A DNA stretch of 64,000 nucleotides, taken from Tautonia sociabilis. GTDB lineage: Bacteria > Planctomycetota > Planctomycetia > Isosphaerales > Isosphaeraceae. The notes beneath the pieces were generated by a model that saw nothing but the letters and a program-made list of their open reading frames with translations, was not told the DNA's origin and made no database searches. A program made the translations under genes and the position numbers. Of this stretch, positions 8,436 through 20,236 are shown piece after piece; position 1 is the stretch's first letter, and each line of letters starts with the position of its first letter. The stretch is taken from contig NZ_RYZH01000019.1 in assembly GCF_003977685.1 (NCBI RefSeq), positions 50,544-114,543 on the forward strand, in the 5' to 3' direction.

Positions 8436-8942
8436 ATGGCCTACTGGCTGTTCAAATCCGAGCCGGATTGCTTCTCCTTCGCGGACCTGATGGCCGCCCC
8501 CGAGCGCTCGACCGGCTGGGACGGCGTGCGCAACTACCAGGCCCGGAACTTCCTCCGAGACCAGGTGAGGCGAGGCGACCTCGTCCTCTTCTACCACTCC
8601 AACGCCAATCCCCCCGGCATCGCCGGCATCGCCGAGGTCGTTCGCGAGGCCCACCCCGACCCCACGGCCTTCGACCCCCAGGCCGACCACTACGACCCCA
8701 AGAGCGACCCCGACAACCCCATCTGGTTCCAGGTCAGTATCCGAGCCGTCCGCCCCGTCGAGCCCCCCTTGACGCTTCCCCAGCTCCGCGCCGAGCCCCG
8801 CCTCGACGGCCTGGAGCTGCTGCGCAAGGGGAGCCGCCTGTCCGTCATGCCGGTGAGCGCCGACCACTGGGCCGTCATCGAGGAGATGATCGGGCTCACC
8901 GCTCCCCAGCCGAAGTCGAAGACCCGGCGGAAGCCGGCCTGA
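8436..8942 (+). CDS. EVE domain-containing protein
   Basis: A 168-residue protein starting MAYWLFKSEPDCFSFADL, the standard opening of EVE (PUA-like) domains, with WDGVRNYQARNFLRD and DLVLFYHSN. EVE domains recognise modified bases in DNA or RNA; the bacterial family is close to human THYN1. The domain fills the whole protein, and a Lys/Arg tail (PKSKTRRKPA) ends it. The ATG at 8436 was chosen because conservation starts there. A longer frame reaches back to an ATG overlapping the blaI stop, but its 96 extra residues are low-complexity Pro/Arg. No modification or restriction gene is nearby. Confidence 0.9.
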   Translation: MAYWLFKSEPDCFSFADLMAAPERSTGWDGVRNYQARNFLRDQVRRGDLVLFYHSNANPPGIAGIAEVVREAHPDPTAFDPQADHYDPKSDPDNPIWFQVSIRAVRPVEPPLTLPQLRAEPRLDGLELLRKGSRLSVMPVSADHWAVIEEMIGLTAPQPKSKTRRKPA

Positions 8943-9138
8943 GCCTCCGGCTCGGGATCGATCGCCGACTCGAGCCGAGACGACGGCCGGCCGACCGAGC
9001 CCGGCGGTGATCCCCCGGCCCCTCGCCTTCCCGCCCGATCGCTCCCCCGGGACGAATCCCCTCCCGATTGTCGGCGATCTGGCACCGGCCGGCATCCAAC
9101 CGCCAATCACCTTCCCTCGAACCTCCCGGAGCCCTCCC

Positions 9139-9522
9139 ATGGCTCGCATCGAGCATGTCGCCCTCTTCGCCGCCGACCCGCACGCGCTGAAGGAGTTCTA
9201 CATCGACGCCTTCGGCCTCCGCCTGGTCCTCGACAACAGCAAGGCGACGCCCCCCGGCTACTTCCTCGCCGATGACGCTGGCGTGGCCGTCGAGCTGATC
9301 GGCCGACCGGAGGGGATCGAGGCGGGAGACACGAGGTACATGTGCCACATCGCCTTCCTCGTCGACGACGTGGCCGCCTCCCGGGCCGAGCTGGAGGCGA
9401 AGGGCGTGGTCTTCGAGCAGGACACGGCCGTCGACAACGAGTCGATGACCACCGCCTTCTTCCGGGATCCCGAGGGGAACAGGCTTCAGATCATCAAGCG
9501 GCCGAAGCCGCTCGTCTCCTGA
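9139..9522 (+). CDS. VOC (glyoxalase/dioxygenase-fold) family protein
   Basis: A 127-residue single-domain protein of the vicinal oxygen chelate fold. It has two beta-alpha-beta-beta-beta units: the first from MARIEHVALFAADPHALKEFY, the second from MCHIAFLVDDVAASRAEL to the closing FFRDPEGNRLQIIKR. The metal-binding positions His6, Glu (VAVELI), His (CHIAF) and Glu or Asp (FRDPEGN) are all present, so an active metal-dependent lyase or dioxygenase is plausible, but the substrate cannot be told. CGGAG lies ten bases before the ATG. It is convergent with the acyl-CoA ligase gene, with only 24 bases between them. Confidence 0.88.
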   Translation: MARIEHVALFAADPHALKEFYIDAFGLRLVLDNSKATPPGYFLADDAGVAVELIGRPEGIEAGDTRYMCHIAFLVDDVAASRAELEAKGVVFEQDTAVDNESMTTAFFRDPEGNRLQIIKRPKPLVS

Positions 9523-9546
9523 GCCGACGGCCCGAGGCCGGTTCGC

Positions 9547-12294
<2,748 letters not shown>

Positions 12295-12460
12295 CAGATC
12301 CTCCGGGTGATCCATCGGGTCGTTCCGGAGTCCTCATGGTATCCGTCGCGGCCCCTCCTGGCGACGGCCACCGGGCCGATTCCGGGATCGATCGGCTCCC
12401 GACCGATTCCGGCCGCCCCCTCGAAAGATCCGGTCGACCCCGGGACCGATCCCCGGCTGG

Positions 12461-12489
12461 TTGCACACCCCGGACGGCTCGGTTAGGGT
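12461..12489 (+). promoter_or_regulatory. sigma70-like promoter of the PSD1 operon
   Basis: TTGCAC at 12461-12466 and TAGGGT at 12484-12489 are separated by 17 bases. The start codon of the cytochrome gene is about 54 bases further on. Confidence 0.45.
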
Positions 12490-12542
12490 CGCTCGGAGGA
12501 TGTCGCCGTCCCCCCGACTCGAATCTTGAGGGGCTTCGGACC

Positions 12543-15524
12543 ATGCTCGTCGGACCGCTCATCTTGCTCGGAATGGCCTCGGCCGGTCCGACGGCCGACG
12601 AGCCCTTCGACCGGGTTTCCGCCATCCTCGAATCCCGATGCGTCCACTGCCACGGTGGAGACCGGCCGAAGGGGGGGCTTTCCTTGGAATCGCGCGCCGG
12701 GCTCCTCGAAGGAGGGCTCTCCGGGCCCGCGCTGGACGAGGACGATCCCGAGGTCAGCCCGCTGCTCGACGCCGTCTCCGGTGACGAGCCGCTGATGCCT
12801 CCCGAGGGGGACCCCCTGGCTCCCGAACAGGTCGAGGCGATCCGGGAATGGCTGATCGCGGGGGCCCCGTGGCCTGATCGGGTGACGCTCCAGGACCGCC
12901 GCTTCGACGTCCCCTGGTGGTCGCTCTCCCCCCTGACCCGCCCGGAGATCCCTTCGGTGCGAGCGACCGAGGGGATCCGGAACCCGATCGACGCCTTCAT
13001 CCGCTCCCGACTCGAGGCCGAGGGGCTGGCTCCCTCCCCCGAGGCCGACCGCCGCACCCTCATCCGCCGCCTGACCTTCGACCTGCTCGGCCTGCCGCCG
13101 ACCCCCGAGGAGATCGACGCCTTCCTCGCCGACGATCACCCGGACGCCTACGATCGGCTCGTCGACCGCCTGCTCGCCTCCCCCCGATACGGCGAGCGCC
13201 GGGCCCGGCGATGGCTCGACCTGGTCCACTTCGCGGACACCCACGGCTACGACAAGGACAAGCGGCGACCGAACGCCTGGCCCTACCGCGACTATGTCAT
13301 CCGATCGTTCAACCGCGACCTCCCCTACCCCCGATTCATCCGAGCGCAGATCGCCGGCGACGTCCTCTTCCCCGGGGATCCCGACGGCATCATCGCGACC
13401 GGCTTCATCGCCGCCGGGCCCTGGGACTTCGTCGGCCACGTCGAGCTGCGCGAGGGGACCATCGACAAGCTGAAGACCCGGTTGATCGACCGCGACGACA
13501 TGCTCGCCAACGCCATGTCCACGTTCGTCAGCCTCACCGTCCACTGCGCCCGCTGCCACGACCACAAGTTCGACCCGATCCCCCAACAGGACTACTACCG
13601 CCTTCAGGCCGTCTTCGCCGGCGTCGACCGCGGCGACCGGCCCTTCGAGAGCGCCGAGCGGGCCTCCCGCCGAGAGACGCTGCGGCGCCGGCGGGACGAG
13701 AACCGCTCCCTCCTGGAATCGCTCCGAAGCCAGATCGACGAGCTCACGAAGTCGGGCCGAGAACGGGTCGAGGCCGAGTTCGCCTCCCAGATGCGAGCGA
13801 TCGACGCCCTGCCCAGGCCGACGCTCCCCGAAGAGAGCCCGACGAACGGGTATCATAGCGCGATCGCGTCTTCCCCCGACTCGGCGAAGTGGGTCCAGCT
13901 CGATCTCGGCCGGGCCGTCCCCATCGAGGCGATCCTCCTGATTCCCGCCCGGCCGGTGGATTTCCCGGACACCCCCGGGTTCGGCTTCCCTCCTCGATTC
14001 CGGGTCGAGGTTTCCGGGGACGACCCCTCCTTCGAGGATCCCATCGTCCTGGCCGATCACACCGAGGAGGATGTCTCCAACCCCGGGGATGTCGCGTTGC
14101 GCATCGCTCCCCCCTCCGGCACCGAGGTCTCGGCCCGCTACGTCCGGATCACGGCCACCCGGCTCTGGGAGCGGACGAACGATTATGTCTTCGCGCTGAG
14201 CGAGGTCATCGTCCGATCCGGAGGCCGCAACCTCGCCCCCGAAGCGATCGTCTCGGCGCTCGATTCCATCGAATCTGGCCGCTGGGGTCGCGATCACCTC
14301 ATCGACGGCGCCGACAGCCGCCACCTCCTCGCCGACCTGGACGACCCGGCGACGCTCGAAGCGATCGAGCGCCGGGCCTCGCTCTATGAGTCGGCCGAGC
14401 GGACGCGAGTGGCCGAACTGGCCCGCCTCAGGACGATGCTCGTCCCCCCCGAGACGCTGGCCGCCGCCGAATCGATCGAGGCCGACGCGATCGCGGTCGC
14501 CGGGGATCTGGAGGCCATGCCCGAGCCATCGCTCGTCTATGGCGTTATCCCGAGAGAACCGCGACCGATCCACGTCCTGGCTCGCGGCGACGTCGAGCAA
14601 CCCGGCGAGGAGGTTGGTCCCGGGGCCCTGTCCTGCGTCCCCGGGCTCGACTCGAACGTTGACAGCTCCGCCGACGAGGGAGCCCGGCGGGCCGCCCTGG
14701 CCGAGTGGATCGCCTCTCCCAATAACCCGCTGACCTGGCGGTCGATCGTCAACCGCTCCTGGCAGGACCGCTTCGGCATCGGCCTCGTCGACACGCCCAA
14801 CGACTTCGGCCGCAACGGCTCGATGCCGTCCCACCCCGACTTGCTCGACTGGCTCGCGGTCGAGTTCCGCGACTCGGGAGGGTCGCTCAAGGCCCTCGAC
14901 CGCCTAATCGTCTCGAGCGCCACGTACCGGCAAGCCTCCGATCACAACGAGGACGCCGCCCGGATCGACGCCGCCAACCGCCTCCTCTGGCGTCAGAATC
15001 GCCGACGCCTGGAAGCCGAGGAGATCCGAGACGCCGCCCTCGTCGTCGGCGGCGTGCTCGACACTGCGATGGGAGGCCCGGGCTTCGACCTCTTCCGCTT
15101 CAAGGATGATCATTCTCCCATCTACGACCACGACGACCCGGCCCACGTCGACCCGATCGAGGGCCGGCGTCGGACCATCTACCGCTTCGTCGTGCGGAGT
15201 GTGCCCAACCCCTTCCTCGACTGTCTCGACGGCGCCGATCCGAACGTCAGCGTCCCCATCCGGAACGAGACGATCACAGCGTTGCAGGCCCTCGCCCTGC
15301 TGAACGACCCCTTCATGATCGCCCGAGCCAAGGATCTCGCCGATCGCGTCGAGCAGGGTGCGGAAGACGCGCCGGGCCGGATCGAGGAGGCGTTCCGGAT
15401 CGCCCTTGGAAGGCCCCCCACCGATCGGGAGCGGGCGGAGCTTGCCTCCTTCGCGACCCGGCACGGCATGGCCGCCGCCTGCCGATTGCTCATGAACACA
15501 AACGAGTTCGTCTTCGTCGACTGA
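12543..15524 (+). CDS. PSCyt1-DUF1549-DUF1553 (PSD1) c-type cytochrome protein
   Basis: A 993-residue exported protein of a family largely confined to planctomycetes and relatives. A short hydrophobic N-terminus leads to the first c-heme motif CVHCH (Cys33, Cys36, His37) in the PSCyt1 domain, which continues to GAPWPD. DUF1549 (PSCyt2) spans about 145-350 and holds a second motif, CARCH, near residue 336. An inserted discoidin-like stretch (about 430-565, with SAKWVQLDLGRAVPIE and ARYVRITATRLWER) precedes DUF1553/PSD1 (about 680-960). Such proteins are thought to act in electron transfer or polysaccharide breakdown; the role is unproven. The DUF1501 gene follows after 37 bases, the usual partner. 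The ATG at 12543 was chosen as the start of the signal-like segment. Confidence 0.93.
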   Translation: MLVGPLILLGMASAGPTADEPFDRVSAILESRCVHCHGGDRPKGGLSLESRAGLLEGGLSGPALDEDDPEVSPLLDAVSGDEPLMPPEGDPLAPEQVEAIREWLIAGAPWPDRVTLQDRRFDVPWWSLSPLTRPEIPSVRATEGIRNPIDAFIRSRLEAEGLAPSPEADRRTLIRRLTFDLLGLPPTPEEIDAFLADDHPDAYDRLVDRLLASPRYGERRARRWLDLVHFADTHGYDKDKRRPNAWPYRDYVIRSFNRDLPYPRFIRAQIAGDVLFPGDPDGIIATGFIAAGPWDFVGHVELREGTIDKLKTRLIDRDDMLANAMSTFVSLTVHCARCHDHKFDPIPQQDYYRLQAVFAGVDRGDRPFESAERASRRETLRRRRDENRSLLESLRSQIDELTKSGRERVEAEFASQMRAIDALPRPTLPEESPTNGYHSAIASSPDSAKWVQLDLGRAVPIEAILLIPARPVDFPDTPGFGFPPRFRVEVSGDDPSFEDPIVLADHTEEDVSNPGDVALRIAPPSGTEVSARYVRITATRLWERTNDYVFALSEVIVRSGGRNLAPEAIVSALDSIESGRWGRDHLIDGADSRHLLADLDDPATLEAIERRASLYESAERTRVAELARLRTMLVPPETLAAAESIEADAIAVAGDLEAMPEPSLVYGVIPREPRPIHVLARGDVEQPGEEVGPGALSCVPGLDSNVDSSADEGARRAALAEWIASPNNPLTWRSIVNRSWQDRFGIGLVDTPNDFGRNGSMPSHPDLLDWLAVEFRDSGGSLKALDRLIVSSATYRQASDHNEDAARIDAANRLLWRQNRRRLEAEEIRDAALVVGGVLDTAMGGPGFDLFRFKDDHSPIYDHDDPAHVDPIEGRRRTIYRFVVRSVPNPFLDCLDGADPNVSVPIRNETITALQALALLNDPFMIARAKDLADRVEQGAEDAPGRIEEAFRIALGRPPTDRERAELASFATRHGMAAACRLLMNTNEFVFVD

Positions 15525-15561
15525 ATCAGACAGAGCGGATCCGACGCGAAAGGGGCTGGCG

Positions 15562-17010
15562 ATGATCGGAACGGGGACGGGGATGAGCCGGCGATCGTTC
15601 CTCTGGCGCTCGGGAGGAGGGCTCGGCGGCATCGCGCTGGCCCACTTGCTCGGGGTCGAGGGCCTGCTCGCGTCGGACGAGGCCTCCTCGCCCCCTCGGG
15701 CCGATCTCAACGGGGGCCTCCACCACCCGGCGAAGGCGAAACGGGTTGTCCAGTTGTTCATGTCCGGCGCCGCGAGCCAGTGCGACACCTTCGATTACAA
15801 GCCGCTGCTCATCAAGCGCAACGGCCTGCCCTTCGACCCCGGCGGCAAGGTCGAGCTGTTCCAGAGCGAACCGGGAGCGGTCATGGCCAGCCCCTGGCGC
15901 TGGCGGCAACACGGGGAATGCGGCGCCTGGATCAGCGACCTGCTCCCGAACCTGGCGTCCTGCGTCGACGACATCGCCTTCCTGCCGGCGATGGTCTCCT
16001 CCTCGAACGTCCACGGACCCGCGACGTTCCTTCAGGCGACCGGGTTCGTTCGGCCGGGCTTCCCGGGGATGGGGGCGTGGATCTCCTACGGCCTCGGATC
16101 GATGAATGAGGATCTGCCAACATTCGTCGTCCTGCCCGACTCCCGCGGCTTCGCCCCGAACGGCCCGGCCAACTGGAGCGCCGGCTTCCTGCCCGCCGAA
16201 CACCAGGGAACGATGATCCGCCCCTCGGCCCCCCGGCCGATCCGCAACCTCCGGCTCCCCGACGCCCTCTCCCTCACCGACTCCGCCGAGCGCGAGGGCC
16301 GCGACCTGCTCGCCCGCCTCAATCTCGAGCACGCCGACGACCGCCCCGGCGACTCCCGCCTTGACGCCCGCATCGCCTCCTACGAACTCGCGGCCCGCCT
16401 TCAGCTCAGCGCCCCGGAGGTGCTCGACCTCTCGGGAGAGACCGAGGCGACCTGCCGCCTCTACGGGCTCGACGCCGAGATCACCGCCGACTTCGGCCGC
16501 AACTGCCTCATCGCCCGCCGCCTGCTCGAGCGCGGCGTCCGCTTCGTCCAGATCTGGAGCGGCGCCGACAACGGCTTCCCCCGCCGCAACTGGGACTCCC
16601 ACGAAGACCTCGCCCGAGACCACGGCGAGATGGGCACCAGCATGGACCGCCCCGCCGCCGCCCTAATCAAGGACTTGAAGACGCGAGGATTGCTCGACGA
16701 CACCATCATCCTCTGGACCACCGAGTTCGGCCGCATGCCCTGCTCGCAGGGCGGCAAGGGGCGCGACCACAATCCGTTCACCTTCACCAACTGGCTGGCC
16801 GGCGGCGGCATCAAGGGAGGCGTGACCTACGGCTCGAGCGACGAGTGGTCGTACAAGGCGGCCGAGCACCCCACCACCGGCTACGACGTGCATGCCACCG
16901 TCTTGCACCTGCTGGGGATCGACCATACGAAGCTGACCGTGAGGCACGACGGTATCGACCGCCGCCTGACCGACGTGCACGGGCACGTCCTGCTCGACAT
17001 CCTGGCCTAA
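15562..17010 (+). CDS. DUF1501 domain-containing, Tat-exported protein
   Basis: A 482-residue protein with a twin-arginine signal (SRRSFLW at residues 9-15, then a Gly/Ala/Leu-rich segment). It has the DUF1501 signatures AKRVVQLFMSGAASQCDTFDYKP, IWTSG-like NGFPRRNWDSHEDL and TTEFGRMPCSQGGKGRDHNPF near the C-terminus. The family has an alkaline-phosphatase/sulfatase-like fold and habitually follows PSCyt/DUF1549 genes, as here. Partnership with the upstream cytochrome is therefore likely, though the chemistry is unknown. The ATG at 15562 has AGGGG eight bases upstream; an in-frame ATG at 15583 would also keep the Tat motif. The beta-helix gene begins 17 bases after the stop. Confidence 0.93.
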   Translation: MIGTGTGMSRRSFLWRSGGGLGGIALAHLLGVEGLLASDEASSPPRADLNGGLHHPAKAKRVVQLFMSGAASQCDTFDYKPLLIKRNGLPFDPGGKVELFQSEPGAVMASPWRWRQHGECGAWISDLLPNLASCVDDIAFLPAMVSSSNVHGPATFLQATGFVRPGFPGMGAWISYGLGSMNEDLPTFVVLPDSRGFAPNGPANWSAGFLPAEHQGTMIRPSAPRPIRNLRLPDALSLTDSAEREGRDLLARLNLEHADDRPGDSRLDARIASYELAARLQLSAPEVLDLSGETEATCRLYGLDAEITADFGRNCLIARRLLERGVRFVQIWSGADNGFPRRNWDSHEDLARDHGEMGTSMDRPAAALIKDLKTRGLLDDTIILWTTEFGRMPCSQGGKGRDHNPFTFTNWLAGGGIKGGVTYGSSDEWSYKAAEHPTTGYDVHATVLHLLGIDHTKLTVRHDGIDRRLTDVHGHVLLDILA

Positions 17011-17026
17011 CCCCGAGTCCCCTCCG

Positions 17027-18253
17027 ATGAGACATTCTCTTCCGCTCCTGCTCGCCTCCTCCCTGCTGGCGGCCGCCTGGATCGCCACACGCCCCTCCTC
17101 CGGTGTCGCCCAGCAGGGGAGAGGAGGACTCGCCGGCGCTCGGCCGACGATCGAGGCGATCGATTACGCCAGTCTCCAGCTCGCCATCGACGCCCTCCCT
17201 CCCGAGGGCGGCCTCGTCCGGCTGCCGGCCGGGACCTTCGAGCTCGATGAACCGCTTCGCATCACCTCCGAGGACGTTTGCATCGAAGGGGCCGGGACCG
17301 CCACCCAGCTCAAGAACACCAACACCGACGGCGAGCCGACCATCCTCGTCGCTCCTGCCGGCTTCGATCAGGACAACCGCGCCCGCCTCTGGCGGATCCG
17401 CCTGGCCAACTTCCGCGTCACTGGCAACGAGCGCAGCGGCCCCGGCATCGTCGCCCGAGGGGTGAACGAGCTCTTCGTCGATGGCGTCACCGTCAGCGAG
17501 CACGGCGGCGACGGCATCGTGCTCGACAATTGCTACGAAGATCCTCGCATCTGCAACTCTCTGATCACCTACAACAAGGGAACCGGCCTGAACCTGATCG
17601 CCTGCCACGACATCGTCGTCTCCGCCAACCAGTTCGAAGAGAACATCGACGCGCTCCGCTGCACCGACGGCTACAACCTCTGCATGACCGGCAACTGCGT
17701 CGACGACCATCTCGGCAACGGCGTCGTGATCGAGAACACCTACGGCTCCGTCGTCTCCGGCAACATGATCGAGGAATGCCAGGGCACCGCGATCGTCCTC
17801 GACCGAGACTGCTACGGCATCGCCCTGAGCGCCAACGTCATCGCCCACGAGTCGGCCGACGGCATCGACCTGCGAGACGCCCACGGCATCGCGGTCACCG
17901 GGAACGCCTTCCCGATCGTCCGCCGGCACGCCCTGGTCATCGGCTCCGCCAGCGCCCGGGTCGCCGTGACCGGCAACAGCTTCGCCGATAGCACGATCGG
18001 CCCACAGTCCGAGAAGCGATTGGAGGGCGACCGCGAGGCCGGCGGCGTGGTCCTCGACGGCACGAGCGACATCGCCCTGAGCGGCAACCTCTTCTCCGGC
18101 GTCGGGCCGAAGGCGATTGAGGTGCGGGGGAACGTTCGCCGAGTGGTCGTCGACGGGAACGTCTTGACCGAGGTGGAGGAGGGCGACCTCGGCTCGCTCG
18201 ACAATTCCGAGATTGGCGACCTGATCTCCCCCGCGACGAGCCCCTCGCCGTGA
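17027..18253 (+). CDS. secreted right-handed beta-helix (pectate-lyase-like) protein
   Basis: A 408-residue protein with a clear Sec signal peptide (about 1-28, ending GVAQQ). It opens with SLQLAIDALPPEGGLVRLPAGTF, typical of the entry turn of parallel beta-helix enzymes. The rest is a chain of roughly 22-residue coils of the type GNxF or GNxI (VVSANQFEEN, MTGNCVDDHL, VSGNMIEEC, LSANVIAHE, VTGNAFPIV, LSGNLFSGV). This is a NosD/CASH-type carbohydrate-binding or hydrolysing domain; active-site residues cannot be assigned. It is the third gene of the PSD1-DUF1501 run, 17 bases downstream, which supports a role of the operon in handling polysaccharide outside the cytoplasm. Confidence 0.87.
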   Translation: MRHSLPLLLASSLLAAAWIATRPSSGVAQQGRGGLAGARPTIEAIDYASLQLAIDALPPEGGLVRLPAGTFELDEPLRITSEDVCIEGAGTATQLKNTNTDGEPTILVAPAGFDQDNRARLWRIRLANFRVTGNERSGPGIVARGVNELFVDGVTVSEHGGDGIVLDNCYEDPRICNSLITYNKGTGLNLIACHDIVVSANQFEENIDALRCTDGYNLCMTGNCVDDHLGNGVVIENTYGSVVSGNMIEECQGTAIVLDRDCYGIALSANVIAHESADGIDLRDAHGIAVTGNAFPIVRRHALVIGSASARVAVTGNSFADSTIGPQSEKRLEGDREAGGVVLDGTSDIALSGNLFSGVGPKAIEVRGNVRRVVVDGNVLTEVEEGDLGSLDNSEIGDLISPATSPSP

Positions 18254-18265
18254 TCGGAGCGCTCC

Positions 18266-19075
18266 CTACCAGTGCATCACGTATCCGCCGTCCACGTTGA
18301 TCGTCTGTCCCGTCACGTTCCTCGCCAGAGGAGAGGCAAGGAAGACGGCCATCGCAGCGATGTCCTCGGGCTCCTGCCAGCGGTTGAGGGGGACAAGCTT
18401 CCGGATCTTCTCCAAGCTCCACTGCTCCCAGCTCTGGCGGGCCTCCTTCGGTTGCGTGGCCGACCAGGCCTCGTAGACGGATCGGTTCAGCGGCGTGTCG
18501 ACCATTCCCGGGTTGATCGTGTTCACTCGGACGCCGCTGGGGGCCAGGTCCTTGGCGGCGCACTGGGCGAAGTTGATCAGAGCCGCCTTCGAGGCGCTGT
18601 AGGGCGGGTCGGTTTGCGAGCCGATCTGCCCGGAGACGGAGGCGATCATCGTCAGGGTCCCTCGCCCGGCCTCGGCCATCCTCGGGCCGAAGGCGTGCGC
18701 CACGTTGACGGCGCCGAGGAGGTTGACGCGGAGGACCGGCCCCCAGTCCTCCGGCTCCAGGTTCCAGAACGGCATGCCGAACTTCCCCGAGCCGACGGCC
18801 GCCGCGTAGACCAGGTGGTCCACGCGGCCGAGGTCGCGGAGCGTGTCATCGGCCACCTGTCTCATCAGCTCGGGATCCGTGACGTCGGCGACGTACGCGG
18901 CGGTCGGCCGTCCGGAGAGGCGGCGGTACTGGCCGGCGATGAAGGAGACGGTTGGGCTGCGGTCGACGTACGCGACGATCGCGCCGGCCTCGCTGAACCC
19001 CTCGGCGATCGCTCGGCCGATCCCCCGGGCGGCGCCGAAGATGATGGCGACCTCGCCCTCCAAGTCGATCCGCAT
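18266..19075 (-). CDS. short-chain dehydrogenase/reductase (SDR)
   Basis: A 269-residue classical SDR. The NAD(P)-binding motif GAARGIG is at residues 14-20, the catalytic Ser lies in IASVSGQIGS, and YSASKAALI (Tyr and Lys near 157 and 161) completes the active site. The end, NVTGQTINVDGGYVMHW, is standard for the family. YVDRSP after the second strand suggests NAD rather than NADP preference, but weakly. The ATG at 19075 was chosen over one 60 bases upstream because GGAGGG lies ten bases before it and the fold begins there. It is divergent from a 2-hydroxyacid dehydrogenase across 100 bases, so the two may handle related oxo/hydroxy substrates. Confidence 0.9.
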   Translation of the reverse strand: MRIDLEGEVAIIFGAARGIGRAIAEGFSEAGAIVAYVDRSPTVSFIAGQYRRLSGRPTAAYVADVTDPELMRQVADDTLRDLGRVDHLVYAAAVGSGKFGMPFWNLEPEDWGPVLRVNLLGAVNVAHAFGPRMAEAGRGTLTMIASVSGQIGSQTDPPYSASKAALINFAQCAAKDLAPSGVRVNTINPGMVDTPLNRSVYEAWSATQPKEARQSWEQWSLEKIRKLVPLNRWQEPEDIAAMAVFLASPLARNVTGQTINVDGGYVMHW

Positions 19076-19089
19076 GTGCTGCCCTCCGG

Positions 19090-19118
19090 TTGCACCATCG
19101 AAGATCGGCCAGGATGAT
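19090..19118 (+). promoter_or_regulatory. promoter for the 2-hydroxyacid dehydrogenase in a divergent intergenic region
   Basis: TTGCAC at 19090-19095 and GATGAT at 19113-19118 have a 17-base spacer, ahead of the ATG at 19176. On the other strand a weaker TTGATT-17-CATCCT pair overlaps it, facing the SDR gene. Confidence 0.35.
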
Positions 19119-19175
19119 GATTCCCGACGGCCCAATCAAGCCCCGCCCCGAACACCCTCGCACGATCACCCGCCG

Positions 19176-20153
19176 ATGGACACCCAGCCCCGCTCTCCCC
19201 GTCCCCGGGTCGCAGCCGACGGCCCACTCGACCCAACCGTCCTCGCCCTGCTCGGCGATCGGGTCGAGCTGCTCCCCTGGGAGGCGACCGCCGGGCCGAT
19301 TCTCCCGGTCGATGGGCTTTATACCTACGGCCACCCGGCCGTCGACGCCGAGATGCTCGACCGCCTGCCCGGCCTCCGGGTGGTGAGCAACTACGGGGTC
19401 GGGATCGATCATATCGACATGGCCGCCGCCTCCGCCCGGGGGATCCCCGTCGGCAATACCCCCGGCGTGCTCGACGGCGCAACCGCCGACCTCGCTTTCG
19501 CCTTGCTGCTGGCCGCCTCTCGACGTGTCGTCGAAGGGGATCGCTACGCCCGCTCCCCCGCCTTCACCTCCTACGATCCCGGCTCCATGCTCGGCCGGGA
19601 GGTCCACGGCTCGACGCTCGGGATCGTCGGCCTCGGTCGGATCGGCGAGAAAGTCGCCCGCCGCGCGATCGGCTTCGACATGGCCGTCTGCTACCAGAAC
19701 CGAAACCCCCGCCCCGAGGTCGAGGCCGCGCTCGGGCTCCGCTATTCCAGCTTCGAGCAGCTCCTTGCCGAGAGCGACTTCGTCGTCCTCTGCGTCCCCC
19801 TGACCGACCGCACCCGAGGGCTCATCGACGCCAACGCCCTCGGCCGGATGAAGCCGACGGCCGTGCTCGTGAACGTCTCCCGGGGGCCGGTCGTCGTGAC
19901 CGATGACCTTCTGGCCGCCCTCCGCTCCGGCACCATCGCCGCGGCCGGGCTCGACGTGACCGATCCGGAACCGCTCCCGAGAGACCACGGATTGCTCGCG
20001 ATGGACAACCTGGTCCTCACCCCCCACCTCGGGAGCGCGACCGACCGCACTCGCCGCCGCATGGCCGAGCTCTCGGTCGCGAACCTGCTCGCCGGCCTCG
20101 ACGGCCTCCCGCTGCCCAGCCCGGTCCCGCCGACTGCCCTGGGATCCCCCTGA
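19176..20153 (+). CDS. D-isomer-specific 2-hydroxyacid dehydrogenase (glyoxylate/2-ketoacid reductase type)
   Basis: A 325-residue cytoplasmic oxidoreductase. The substrate domain contains VSNYGVGIDHIDM and GIPVGNTPGVLDGATADL. The nucleotide domain has GIVGLGRIG near residue 150. The catalytic set is Arg in NVSRGPVV, an acidic residue in GLDVTDPEPLP and His in LTPHLGSAT near 283. YQNRNPRPE after the second strand, with a basic residue where NAD enzymes have Asp, favours NADPH as in GhrB-type reductases. It reduces 2-oxoacids such as glyoxylate or hydroxypyruvate; the exact substrate cannot be read. The ATG at 19176 sits about 58 bases below a promoter-like pair. Confidence 0.9.
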   Translation: MDTQPRSPRPRVAADGPLDPTVLALLGDRVELLPWEATAGPILPVDGLYTYGHPAVDAEMLDRLPGLRVVSNYGVGIDHIDMAAASARGIPVGNTPGVLDGATADLAFALLLAASRRVVEGDRYARSPAFTSYDPGSMLGREVHGSTLGIVGLGRIGEKVARRAIGFDMAVCYQNRNPRPEVEAALGLRYSSFEQLLAESDFVVLCVPLTDRTRGLIDANALGRMKPTAVLVNVSRGPVVVTDDLLAALRSGTIAAAGLDVTDPEPLPRDHGLLAMDNLVLTPHLGSATDRTRRRMAELSVANLLAGLDGLPLPSPVPPTALGSP

Positions 20154-20236
20154 GCCATCTCCCAGCAGGCCCTGGTCCAGTCGAGCCGAGGAGAGTCCGC
20201 TCCCCGAGCCGTCCTCGCCGCGATGGCTAGACGAGA

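Noticed and set aside
12483..14834. Minus-strand open frame of 783 codons
   Set aside because: It is antisense to the PSCyt1/DUF1549 gene, which has clear motifs; the antisense product is Gly/Asp/Val-rich and lacks any fold signature.
16811..17929. Minus-strand open frame of 372 codons with a repetitive Val/Asp/Gly composition
   Set aside because: It mirrors the repeated coils of the beta-helix gene on the other strand; the repetition is inherited, not independent.
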